Source: Parashewanella tropica (lineage in GTDB: Bacteria; Pseudomonadota; Gammaproteobacteria; Enterobacterales; Shewanellaceae). Taken from it: a stretch of 64,000 nucleotides of DNA. How positions within the stretch are numbered: position 1 is the first letter of the stretch; the number at the start of each line of letters is the position of its first letter. Of this stretch, positions 54,086 to 62,373 are shown piece after piece. Location: the NCBI RefSeq assembly GCF_004358445.1, contig NZ_CP037951.1, positions 1,723,501-1,787,500 of the forward strand, in the 5' to 3' direction. The notes under the pieces were generated by a model. That model did not search any database. It was not told the origin of the DNA and saw only the letters and a program-made list of their open reading frames with translations. The translations under genes were made by a program, and so were the position numbers.

Positions 54086-56806
54086 TTAAAGCTTAGCTTT
54101 AGACATATCACCCGCTTGAATTAAGGTAAAGTTTTCAAGTTTGATGTGCTTTTTGAAGGTAGAGTTAAGCTCTTTTAAAGTCAGAGATTTAATCGCTTTC
54201 TCAAAATCTTTATCAAAGCTCATATCACGTCCTAAGCGAACGTTGAACGCAAGTTCTCCCACAAGCTCATTGTCTTGTGAGCGACTTACTCTATAGCTTT
54301 GTAATAAACCCGATTTAGCGGCATCTAATTCTTCTTGCGTAAAGCCAGATTTAAGTACTTTAGCCACTTCTTCTTTAAAGCCAATTTCAACTTTAGCAAG
54401 ATTTTGTGGGGCACAGATGGCATAAGCACCTAGAGAACCACGCTTATCAAGTTGGCTAAGGTTTAGGAATGAACCTGCACCATAACTCAAACCATCTTTT
54501 TGACGTAAACGAGTGGCTAAACGAGAGTTCAAGAAGCCTCCACCAAGAATGTAGTTGCCTACAGTCAAAGCTGGTGCATCGGCATTTTCCATTCCAACAG
54601 CAAGACCTAGTGATGCAACAAAAGTCGCATTTTCTTTATCAGGAGTGTTGAAGGTTAATGTATCAACTTTCAGTTGCTTGTATGGACGTTCGACACGTTC
54701 ATAAGCTACAGAGCTATGCCAGTCTTTAGTGAGGCTTTCTAATTGCTTTATCACTTTCTTTTTTTCAAAGTCACCAATTACTGCAATTTGCATGTTGTCG
54801 GCACCATAGAAAGTGTTATAGAAATTCTTAACGTCTTTCAAAGAAAGGTTATTTAGCTCAGTGAGTGCTTCTTCAAATGTTGACACATATGCAGGGTGAC
54901 CTTTTGTATAAGGACTTTGATGGCGTCGATATGCATTGAAGGCTAGCGCTTGTGGATCTTGTAGCTGCTGCTCAATTCCAACTTTTTGTTGACCTTTATA
55001 TAGGTCAAACTCTTTTTGAGAAAAAGCTGGCTGCTGATATACCTCTGCCACTAATTTTAGTGTCGGAGCTAAATTCGTTTTGGTTGTTTCTACTCTTGCG
55101 AACGTTCCTTCACTAGAACCGCCAATTCGAACGGAAGCTTCAAGCTTATCGAATGCTTGTTTCAGTTGCTCACGAGATAGCTTAGTGGTTCCACGCATTA
55201 GCATGTCACCCGTTGCATCACCAATGGTGTTCTTACCCTGTAGTTTACCTAATTTACCCATTTGACCATTGATACGCAGAACAACAGACTCACCACGAGT
55301 TTTCTTATGAAGTAAGGCAACTTTAACGCCAGAACTTAAAGTAACAACTTCAGTACGCTTATCAATATTGTCCTGTGATGGATCAAAGGCTTCACCTTGA
55401 GAAACTACAGCACGCCCTTTGTAGCCTTTAAGCATGTCTTTTACATTAGCGACTTGTGGAATGTCTACACGTTCAGGTTTTTCGGAAGGAATAAATCGGC
55501 CCAAGGTACGATTATTACGGGTTAAATACTTTTCAGCCACTCGCTGAACGTCTGCAGTCGTAACTTTTTCCATACGGTCACGGTTTAAGAAAAGTAAACG
55601 CCAGTCGCCCATGCCAATCCATTCACTCAAATCAAGCGCAATGTCTTCCGATGAGTTAAAGGCAAGTTTGATATCTTTCAAGATAGAACGTTTGGCTGCT
55701 TGTACTTCTTTGTCAGAAATGGGGTGTGATTGGATGGATTCTAATGTTGATAGCATCGTCTTCTGAGCTTTGTCTAAATCAGCAGACTTATCGAGCTCCG
55801 CCATGAAAATCGCGACACCTGGTTCTTCCCACTGGAAGTTAAAACCAAAGGCTTGTGAGGCTTTTTTACTTTTTACGAGTTCTTTATAAAGACGACCATC
55901 AGGTGTAGAGCCTAACACTTCACTTAATACATTTAATGCTGCAAAATCTTTATGTGAACCAGCAGGAACATGGTACATAGTGCCTAGCAACTGAACATCA
56001 CCTACACGACGAACGGTAATTAAACGTTCTCCATCTTGTGCTGGATCTTGAGTGTAAAGTTCTTCAAGTTGACGAGTTGGTTTAGGAATAGGACCAAAGT
56101 AATCTTCAACTTTGTCGATCATGCTTTTAGGATCAAACTTACCTGCCACAATTAGAGTGGCATTGTCAGGTTGGTAATATTTCTTATAAAAGTTTTTTAA
56201 ACGGTCGATAGAGACATTTTCTAAGTCAGAACGAGCACCAATAGTAGATTTACCGTAGTTGTGCCAAGTAAATGCACCAGCCATCATCTGTTGAAGTGTA
56301 ATGCGGAATGGGCTGTTTTCACCACGTTCGAACTCATTGCGTACAACGGTCATTTCGCTGTCTAAGTCTTTTTTAGCAATAAAAGAATTAACCATTCGGT
56401 CAGATTCCATGCTTAAAGCCCAGTTTACGTTCTCTTCAGTCGCCGTAAAGGTTTCAAAATAGTTGGTACGGTCAGTCCATGTAGTACCGTTTGGACGTGC
56501 ACCGTGACTACTTAATTCAGCAGGAATATCTTTATGCTTAGGTGTACCTTTAAAAACAAGGTGCTCAAGCAAGTGAGCCATACCCGTTTCGCCGTAATTC
56601 TCGTGTTTAGAACCCACGTGGTAAGTTACGTTTACGGTCACGGTTTCTTTGGTTGGATCTGGAAACAGTAAAACCTGCAACCCATTATCTAGTTTATATT
56701 CTTGAATGCCTTCCACTTCAGTCACTTTAGTGGCTGACCAAGCAGGAAGAGCCAGCATACTGGTTGACAGTACAGCAGCTAGTAATGATATTTTTGTTTT
56801 TATCAT
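54086..56806 (-). CDS. M16-family zinc protease, two-domain, periplasmic
   Basis: This is a secreted or periplasmic zinc peptidase of 906 residues with a signal peptide ('LALPAWSATKV'). The first half has the inverted zinc motif HLLEH (about residue 85) with a downstream Glu in 'NEFERGENSP', and the second half is an inactive M16 domain ('LGGGFLNSRLATRLRQKDGLSY'). This is the usual layout of M16 proteases of marine gammaproteobacteria. Substrates are unknown. The start ATG at 56806 follows 'AAAGGAACTATTCCA', so AAGGA supports it. Confidence 0.92.
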   Translation of the reverse strand: MIKTKISLLAAVLSTSMLALPAWSATKVTEVEGIQEYKLDNGLQVLLFPDPTKETVTVNVTYHVGSKHENYGETGMAHLLEHLVFKGTPKHKDIPAELSSHGARPNGTTWTDRTNYFETFTATEENVNWALSMESDRMVNSFIAKKDLDSEMTVVRNEFERGENSPFRITLQQMMAGAFTWHNYGKSTIGARSDLENVSIDRLKNFYKKYYQPDNATLIVAGKFDPKSMIDKVEDYFGPIPKPTRQLEELYTQDPAQDGERLITVRRVGDVQLLGTMYHVPAGSHKDFAALNVLSEVLGSTPDGRLYKELVKSKKASQAFGFNFQWEEPGVAIFMAELDKSADLDKAQKTMLSTLESIQSHPISDKEVQAAKRSILKDIKLAFNSSEDIALDLSEWIGMGDWRLLFLNRDRMEKVTTADVQRVAEKYLTRNNRTLGRFIPSEKPERVDIPQVANVKDMLKGYKGRAVVSQGEAFDPSQDNIDKRTEVVTLSSGVKVALLHKKTRGESVVLRINGQMGKLGKLQGKNTIGDATGDMLMRGTTKLSREQLKQAFDKLEASVRIGGSSEGTFARVETTKTNLAPTLKLVAEVYQQPAFSQKEFDLYKGQQKVGIEQQLQDPQALAFNAYRRHQSPYTKGHPAYVSTFEEALTELNNLSLKDVKNFYNTFYGADNMQIAVIGDFEKKKVIKQLESLTKDWHSSVAYERVERPYKQLKVDTLTFNTPDKENATFVASLGLAVGMENADAPALTVGNYILGGGFLNSRLATRLRQKDGLSYGAGSFLNLSQLDKRGSLGAYAICAPQNLAKVEIGFKEEVAKVLKSGFTQEELDAAKSGLLQSYRVSRSQDNELVGELAFNVRLGRDMSFDKDFEKAIKSLTLKELNSTFKKHIKLENFTLIQAGDMSKAKL

Positions 56807-56837
56807 TGGAATAGTTCCTTTACCCTTTTGTTAAGTT

Positions 56838-57102
56838 ATACCAATCCCCATTCAAGTGTGAGCTACTCAGAACTCTATCAGCGGTCAAAATACAAGTGTA
56901 ATTGGTGAAGGCATAGTTATTCTACGTCGAGCCAATTAGGCGAAGTAGTTTGACCGCTGATAAGCTCCCGAAGGGCAAGACTAAAGGCTTCCATTACTGT
57001 GTTGCAACTTCTTAAATTATCCTGATAGTACTGCGAATTTGCGCCTTGTACTGAAAGCCTTTAGCTCTTGCTGAGCGGTCACACTTGAGTGCGGATTGGT
57101 AT
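56838..57102. repeat. MITE-like element, family B (about 265 bp)
   Basis: The left end ATACCAATCCCCATTCAAGT and the inverted right end (ATACCAATCCGCACTCAAGT on the other strand) are imperfect 20-bp terminal inverted repeats, continuing into GTGA. Inside, 'ATCAGCGGTCAAA' and 'TTTGACCGCTGAT' form a second inverted pair. No open gene was seen. It lies 32 bp upstream of the M16 gene's start, so it may carry or separate its promoter. Confidence 0.85.
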
Positions 57103-57189
57103 TAATGAGGGTATCAGGAAAGAATTAGAGATAGAACAGAAGCAATAAACACTTGTTGAAAAAATGTAAAATAATTTGTAACAAAGCAT

Positions 57190-57216
57190 AAAAAAACCCG
57201 CGAAAGCGGGTTTTTA
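57190..57216. terminator. Intrinsic terminator after gltA
   Basis: A strong stem AAACCCGC-GAAA-GCGGGTTT is flanked by an A-run and a T-run, so on the minus strand it ends in a clear U-tract. It ends the gltA transcript. Confidence 0.93.
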
Positions 57217-57235
57217 AATCAGATAAAATAATAAA

Positions 57236-58522
57236 TTATCTATCGTTTAACTTTACAAAGTCACGTGCTTTTTCACCAGTGTATAGCTGACGAGGACGGC
57301 TGATCTTGTGACCCGGCATGTCTAGCATTTCTTTCCAGTGAGCAATCCAACCAACTGTACGCGCTAGGGCGAACATTACGGTGAACATGCTTGTTGGAAT
57401 ACCAATAGCCTTCATGATGATACCTGAGTAGAAGTCTACGTTCGGGTAAAGCTTCTTAGATACGAAGTATTCATCTTCAAGAGCGATGCGCTCAAGTTCC
57501 ATTGCAACGTCTAGTAGTGGATCTTGAATGTTTAGCTCTTTAAGAACTTCATGACAAGTTTCACGCATTACTTTAGCGCGAGGGTCGAAGTTCTTATAAA
57601 CACGGTGACCGAAGCCCATCAGACGGAATGGATCATTCTTGTCTTTTGCCTTAGCAATGAACTCAGGAATACGGTCAACAGAACCGATTTCTTCTAGCAT
57701 CTTCAAGCATGCTTCGTTAGCACCACCGTGAGCAGGACCCCAAAGTGAAGCGATACCCGCTGCAATACATGCAAATGGGTTAGCGCCTGAAGAACCAGCA
57801 AGACGTACTGTAGAAGTAGAAGCGTTTTGCTCGTGATCAGCATGAAGGATGAAGATACGATCCATTGCACGCTCGATTACTGGGTTAACTTTGTACTCTT
57901 CACAAGGTACAGCAAACATCATGCTTAGGAAATTACCCGCATAGCTCAGGTCATTCTTTGGATAAACGAAAGGTTGACCCATTGAATACTTGTAACACAT
58001 TGCCGCTAGAGTAGGCATTTTGGAAACTAAGCGATACGCTGCAATTTCACGGTGTCTTTCATTGTTTACATCAAGAGAGTCTTGATAGAAAGCAGCAAGC
58101 GCACCTGTAACACCGCAAAGCATTGCCATTGGGTGTGCATCACGACGGAACCCTTTAAAGAAGGTTGCCAATTGTTCGTTAACCATAGTGTGTTTAGTTA
58201 CGGTTTCAACAAAGTTATCGTGCTGTGCTTTATTTGGTAATTCACCATTTAGCAGTAAGTAACAAACATCTAAGTAGTTTGAATCTACAGCCAATTGCTC
58301 GATTGGGTAGCCGCGATGAAGCAAAATGCCTTGCGCACCGTCGATGTATGTTATTGCTGATTCACACGACGCTGTTGCAAGAAAGCCTGGGTCAAACGTA
58401 AAGTAGCCTTTACTGCCCAACTTGCTGATGTCGATTACATCGAAACCTTCAGTTCCTTGTTTGATTGGTAAATCGATAGAATCGTTTTCCGGTAAGTTTA
58501 AAGTGGCTTTTAATTCAGCCAT
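57236..58522 (-). CDS. gltA: Citrate synthase, type II
   Basis: GltA condenses acetyl-CoA with oxaloacetate. It is of the large hexameric type with 428 residues. Active-site motifs are '[17 protein letters not shown]', '[15 protein letters not shown]' and 'NVDFYSGI', holding the two His and the Asp. It is divergent from sdhC, as in E. coli. The upstream region holds a CRP-like site. Confidence 0.97.
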   Translation of the reverse strand: MAELKATLNLPENDSIDLPIKQGTEGFDVIDISKLGSKGYFTFDPGFLATASCESAITYIDGAQGILLHRGYPIEQLAVDSNYLDVCYLLLNGELPNKAQHDNFVETVTKHTMVNEQLATFFKGFRRDAHPMAMLCGVTGALAAFYQDSLDVNNERHREIAAYRLVSKMPTLAAMCYKYSMGQPFVYPKNDLSYAGNFLSMMFAVPCEEYKVNPVIERAMDRIFILHADHEQNASTSTVRLAGSSGANPFACIAAGIASLWGPAHGGANEACLKMLEEIGSVDRIPEFIAKAKDKNDPFRLMGFGHRVYKNFDPRAKVMRETCHEVLKELNIQDPLLDVAMELERIALEDEYFVSKKLYPNVDFYSGIIMKAIGIPTSMFTVMFALARTVGWIAHWKEMLDMPGHKISRPRQLYTGEKARDFVKLNDR

Positions 58523-58688
58523 ACCGCGTTCTCCTTACTTCAATCTTCATATGAGAGTGGTATGTATATTCATGTTTGTGCATAAAGATGCAACAGTGAA
58601 TATATAAAAGGTGCAATACTTTAACCGCATTTAGGGGACGGTTGCAATTCAAATGGGTGTTTTATTCAAAATTGTTAATTTTTTTAAC

Positions 58689-58704
58689 AGTGATCTGGGT
58701 CACA
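58689..58704. promoter_or_regulatory. CRP-like site in the gltA-sdhC region
   Basis: AGTGA-TCTGGG-TCACA matches the CRP core TGTGA-N6-TCACA at nine of ten positions. It lies about 167 bp upstream of gltA and 266 bp upstream of sdhC. Confidence 0.7.
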
Positions 58705-58769
58705 ATGCTCGTTACTTATACAGGTGAACGCTAATTTTAGGAAAATTGATATTTTACGTTATGTGATGT

Positions 58770-58798
58770 TTGTATTTGACTTTTCCCGCGAGTATACT
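58770..58798 (+). promoter_or_regulatory. Candidate sdhC promoter
   Basis: TTGTAT (58770-58775), 17 bp, TATACT (58793-58798). Transcription would start near 58805, leaving a leader of about 165 bases before sdhC. Confidence 0.5.
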
Positions 58799-58969
58799 CT
58801 TTTCGGCTTTTGAAAGAGTTTCAAAAGTGAAAATAATAAGATTGATCTCTATTTGTAAAATTAGTGGCTTCAGAGAGAATATACTTTCAATAACGATTTT
58901 TGCCAGAGTATCGGTTGTTAGAAAAAAGATCGGAATTTTGGCAAGCATCGTATAATTAAATAAAACTCA

Positions 58970-59365
58970 ATGAGGCTGAGTGAGCAGAACGTGAAAAAGC
59001 AAAGACCTGTCCATTTAGATCTACAACAAATCCGCTTTCCTGCAACAGCGATTGCGTCCATTCTTCACCGTATCTCCGGTGTGATTATGATTTTTGCCAC
59101 AGGCATCTTGCTGTGGATGTTACATTCGTCATTAGCATCAGCAGAAAGTTTCGCCGAATTGCAAAATTTATTTGCCAACCCTTTAGCTAAGTTCGTTGTT
59201 TGGGGCATCTTGACCGCCTTGGCTTATCACTTGATTGGTGGCGTACGTCACTTGATCATGGATACAGGACGTTGGGAAGAATTGAACTCAGGTGCAACAT
59301 CGGCAAAAGTCTCTTTTGCGTTAACGATTGTTGTTTCTATCGTAGCGGGGATTTGGGTATGGTAA
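58970..59365 (+). CDS. sdhC: Succinate dehydrogenase cytochrome b556 subunit
   Basis: This is one of the two membrane anchors of succinate dehydrogenase; with SdhD it binds haem b and ubiquinone. It has 131 residues and three TM segments. 'NVKKQRPVHLDLQQIRFPAT' and 'SILHRISGV' are conserved; the quinone-site Ser and Arg are in the latter. I keep ATG 58970; a GTG at 58991 is possible but would remove residues matching the E. coli start region. Confidence 0.93.
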   Translation: MRLSEQNVKKQRPVHLDLQQIRFPATAIASILHRISGVIMIFATGILLWMLHSSLASAESFAELQNLFANPLAKFVVWGILTALAYHLIGGVRHLIMDTGRWEELNSGATSAKVSFALTIVVSIVAGIWVW

Positions 59366-59706
59366 CCAATGCAGCAAGTTTTGGACGCAGCGGTGTTCAT
59401 GACTTCATTTTTATTCGTGCAAGCGGAATCATCCTAGCTTGTTACACACTCTTTTTAGTTGGCTTTTTTGCCTGCAATGCGCCGATGACTTATGAGGCGT
59501 GGTCTGGTTTATACAGCACCATAGGAATGAAAGTATTTACTTTGATTGCCTTGATTGCATTACTGATCCACGCTTGGATTGGTACTTGGCAGGTTCTGAC
59601 TGACTATATTAAGTGCACAAAACTTCGTGGCTTATTGCAGTTTATTTTTGTTATCACCGCTTTTGCTTATCTAGCGGTTGGCACAATTACAGTGTGGGGT
59701 GTGTAA
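59359..59706 (+). CDS. sdhD: Succinate dehydrogenase membrane anchor subunit
   Basis: This is the second anchor (115 residues, three TM segments). 'VTNAASFGRSGVHDFIFIRA' is the family N-terminus, and His in 'LLIHAWIGTWQVLTDY' lies near the haem/quinone site. Its ATG overlaps the sdhC end by 7 bp. Frames opening further upstream in sdhC are not part of it. Confidence 0.93.
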   Translation: MVTNAASFGRSGVHDFIFIRASGIILACYTLFLVGFFACNAPMTYEAWSGLYSTIGMKVFTLIALIALLIHAWIGTWQVLTDYIKCTKLRGLLQFIFVITAFAYLAVGTITVWGV

Positions 59707-61473
59707 GTGAGTATTCCAGTTCGCGAATTTGATGCCGTAGTAATCGGTGCTGGCGGTGCAGGTATGCGCGCCGCATTGCAAATTTCTAAAGAAGGTAAGA
59801 GCTGTGCGCTTTTATCTAAAGTATTCCCAACTCGTTCACATACTGTATCTGCACAAGGCGGTATTACAGTTGCGCTAGGTAATGCGCACGAAGATAACTG
59901 GGAATACCACATGTATGACACCGTTAAAGGTTCAGACTTTATCGGTGACCAAGATGCAATCGAATACATGTGTCAAACTGGCCCAGAAGCGATCATTGAG
60001 CTTGAGCACATGGGTCTACCTTTCTCACGTTTTGAGAACGGAAAAATTTACCAGCGCCCATTCGGTGGTCAGTCTAAAAACTTTGGTGGCGAGCAAGCAG
60101 CTCGAACTGCGGCGGCAGCTGACCGTACTGGTCACGCATTGCTTCACTGCTTGTATCAACAAAACGTTAAAAACAAGACTGAAGTTTTCTCTGAGTGGTA
60201 TGCACTAGACCTTGTTAAAAACGAAGACGGTGCAATCGTAGGTTGTACTGCACTAGACATTGAAACCGGTGAAGTGGTTTACTTTAAGTCTAAAGCTACC
60301 GTTTTAGCCACTGGTGGTGCAGGTCGTATCTTCGCATCTACGACTAACGCTCATATCAATACTGGTGATGGTGTTGGTATGGCAGCTCGTGCTGGTGTTC
60401 AACTACAAGACATGGAAATGTGGCAGTTCCACCCAACGGGTATTGCTGGCGCAGGTGTACTTGTGACTGAGGGTTGTCGTGGTGAAGGTGGTTACCTTCT
60501 AAATAAAGACGGCGAGCGCTTCATGGAGCGTTATGCACCAAATGCAAAAGACCTTGCGTCTCGTGACGTTGTAGCACGTTCTATGATGACCGAAATCCGT
60601 GAAGGTCGTGGTGTAGATAGCCCATACGGCCCCCACATCTACTTGAAGCTTGATCACTTAGGTAAAGAAACGCTTGAAGAGCGTCTACCGGGTGTATGTG
60701 AATTGTCTCGTACGTTCGCACACATTGATCCAGCTGACGGTCCAATCCCAGTAATTCCAACTTGTCACTACATGATGGGTGGTTTGCCAGCTAAGGTTTC
60801 TGGTCAAGTTATTCACCAGAACGAAGATGGCACAGAGCAAGACATTCCTGGTCTATTTGCAGTAGGTGAAATTGCTTGTGTATCAGTACACGGTGCCAAC
60901 CGCTTAGGTGGTAACTCACTACTTGACCTTGTAGTATTTGGTCGTGCAGCAGGTCAGCACTTAGGTAAAGCGTTAGATGAAACGCCAAATCCTAAAGAGG
61001 CGACTGAAGCGCAAATCGATGCAAGTCTTGCGCGTCTAAACCGTTGGGAAAACAACAAAGACGGTGAAGACCCAGTACAAATTAAGAAAGATCTACAGCA
61101 ATGTATGCAGTTAAACTTCTCGGTATTCCGTAGCGGTGACTCAATGGCTGAAGGTCTAGAAGAGCTTAAAGCGATTCGTAAGCGTCTAGAAAACGCTAAA
61201 CTATCTGATAACTCAAAAGAGTTTAACACTCAGCGTATTGAGTGCTTAGAATTAGATAACTTAATGGCAACGGCACTGGCTACTGCATATGCAGCTAACT
61301 TCCGTACCGAAAGCCGTGGTGCGCACTCACGTGAAGATTTCCTTGAGCGTGATGATGAAAACTGGTTATGTCACTCGATCTTCGATCCGAATACAGAAGC
61401 CATGAACAAGCGTGATGTAAACATGGAGCCTAAGTTCCGTGAAGCATTCCCGCCTAAGAAGCGTACCTACTAA
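59707..61473 (+). CDS. sdhA: Succinate dehydrogenase flavoprotein subunit
   Basis: SdhA oxidises succinate to fumarate with covalent FAD. It has 588 residues. '[13 protein letters not shown]' is the FAD loop, and His in '[11 protein letters not shown]' carries the FAD link; '[11 protein letters not shown]' and 'THY/CHYMMGG' (here CHYMMGG) are substrate-site motifs. GTG start directly after the sdhD stop, with GGGG upstream. Confidence 0.97.
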   Translation: MSIPVREFDAVVIGAGGAGMRAALQISKEGKSCALLSKVFPTRSHTVSAQGGITVALGNAHEDNWEYHMYDTVKGSDFIGDQDAIEYMCQTGPEAIIELEHMGLPFSRFENGKIYQRPFGGQSKNFGGEQAARTAAAADRTGHALLHCLYQQNVKNKTEVFSEWYALDLVKNEDGAIVGCTALDIETGEVVYFKSKATVLATGGAGRIFASTTNAHINTGDGVGMAARAGVQLQDMEMWQFHPTGIAGAGVLVTEGCRGEGGYLLNKDGERFMERYAPNAKDLASRDVVARSMMTEIREGRGVDSPYGPHIYLKLDHLGKETLEERLPGVCELSRTFAHIDPADGPIPVIPTCHYMMGGLPAKVSGQVIHQNEDGTEQDIPGLFAVGEIACVSVHGANRLGGNSLLDLVVFGRAAGQHLGKALDETPNPKEATEAQIDASLARLNRWENNKDGEDPVQIKKDLQQCMQLNFSVFRSGDSMAEGLEELKAIRKRLENAKLSDNSKEFNTQRIECLELDNLMATALATAYAANFRTESRGAHSREDFLERDDENWLCHSIFDPNTEAMNKRDVNMEPKFREAFPPKKRTY

Positions 61474-61485
61474 GGAGTTGCCAAG

Positions 61486-62193
61486 ATGAAATTGAATTTT
61501 TCAGTTTATCGTTATAATCCTGATGTAGACACTAAGCCTTACATGAAGGATTACACGCTAGAAGTGAAAGAAGGCTCCGATATGATGGTATTGGACGCAC
61601 TTATCCTTCTTAAAGAACAAGACTCAACACTTGCATTCCGTCGTTCATGTCGTGAAGGTGTATGTGGTTCTGACGGTATCAACATGAATGGTAAAAACGG
61701 TCTAGCGTGTATCACGCCTGTTTCTACCTTCAAAGGTAAGAAGATTGAAATCCGTCCATTGCCAGGTATGCCAGTGGTTCGTGACTTGATTGTAGATTTA
61801 ACTCAATTCTACAAGCAGTACGAAAAGATCAAGCCTTATTTGATCAACGACGAAAGAACGCCTGCTCGTGAGCACTTACAGTCAATTGAAGATCGTGCTC
61901 ATTTAGATGGTCTCTATGAATGTATTATGTGTGCATGTTGTTCTACAGCGTGTCCATCATTCTGGTGGAACCCAGACAAGTTCGTAGGTCCAAGTGGTCT
62001 TCTGCATGCTTATCGCTTCCTTATTGATAGTCGTGATACAGCAACGGAAGAGCGTCTTGCAGAACTTGATGATGCTTACAGCGTATTCCGTTGTCACGGT
62101 ATCATGAACTGTGTTGATGTTTGTCCTAAAGGATTGAACCCAACCAAAGCGATTGGTCATATTAAGTCAATGCTATTGAAGCGAGCTGTATAG
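61486..62193 (+). CDS. sdhB: Succinate dehydrogenase iron-sulfur subunit
   Basis: SdhB carries electrons through three iron-sulfur clusters. It has 235 residues. 'SCREGVCGSDGINMNG' with a later Cys binds 2Fe-2S; 'CIMCACCSTACPSFWWN' and 'CHGIMNCVDVCPKGLNP' bind the 4Fe-4S and 3Fe-4S clusters. AAGGAG lies before the ATG. Twelve bases after sdhA. Confidence 0.97.
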   Translation: MKLNFSVYRYNPDVDTKPYMKDYTLEVKEGSDMMVLDALILLKEQDSTLAFRRSCREGVCGSDGINMNGKNGLACITPVSTFKGKKIEIRPLPGMPVVRDLIVDLTQFYKQYEKIKPYLINDERTPAREHLQSIEDRAHLDGLYECIMCACCSTACPSFWWNPDKFVGPSGLLHAYRFLIDSRDTATEERLAELDDAYSVFRCHGIMNCVDVCPKGLNPTKAIGHIKSMLLKRAV

Positions 62194-62233
62194 ATGGACC
62201 ATTGCCAGTTGTTTATAACGGTGTAAAAAATAG

Positions 62234-62265
62234 AAAGCTGCCTCTATCTATAGAGGTGGCTTTTT
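62234..62265 (+). terminator. Hairpin with T-run between sdhB and sucA
   Basis: A stem AGCTGCCTCTAT/ATAGAGGTGGCT (with two imperfect pairs) and a T-run (62261-62265) form a likely intrinsic terminator or attenuator between sdhB and sucA. Partial read-through would allow different levels of the two parts of the TCA cluster. Confidence 0.7.
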
Positions 62266-62373
62266 CTATCTGTAAAAAGTACTTTTAGAAAAGCAAAACT
62301 GTACATTAAGAAAACGCGCTTTCCCACCTACAGTATCTGCCACTAATTGATATAAAGTTTGAAAGGAATGGAA

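Larger units (their letters stand above)
58523..58969. other. Divergent gltA-sdhC control region (447 bp)
   Basis: No gene was seen; two overlapping frames of about 60 codons on opposite strands are AT-rich chance frames. It holds a CRP-like site (58689-58704), an sdhC promoter candidate and a run GTTAATTTTTTTAAC (58674-58688) that partly resembles an ArcA half site. In E. coli the gltA-sdhC region is under ArcA, FNR and CRP control, which suggests the same sort of logic here. Confidence 0.55.

Noticed and set aside
58776-58798. TTGACT followed by TATACT as the sdhC promoter
   Set aside because: Only 11 bp separate them; TTGTAT at 17 bp is the better -35.
58754-58955. Two opposite overlapping frames of about 60 codons in the gltA-sdhC gap
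   Set aside because: AT-rich chance frames with no start signals, lying over the predicted sdhC promoter.
59200-59358. N-terminal extension of the sdhD frame
   Set aside because: It lies wholly inside sdhC in another frame; the family start is the ATG at 59359.
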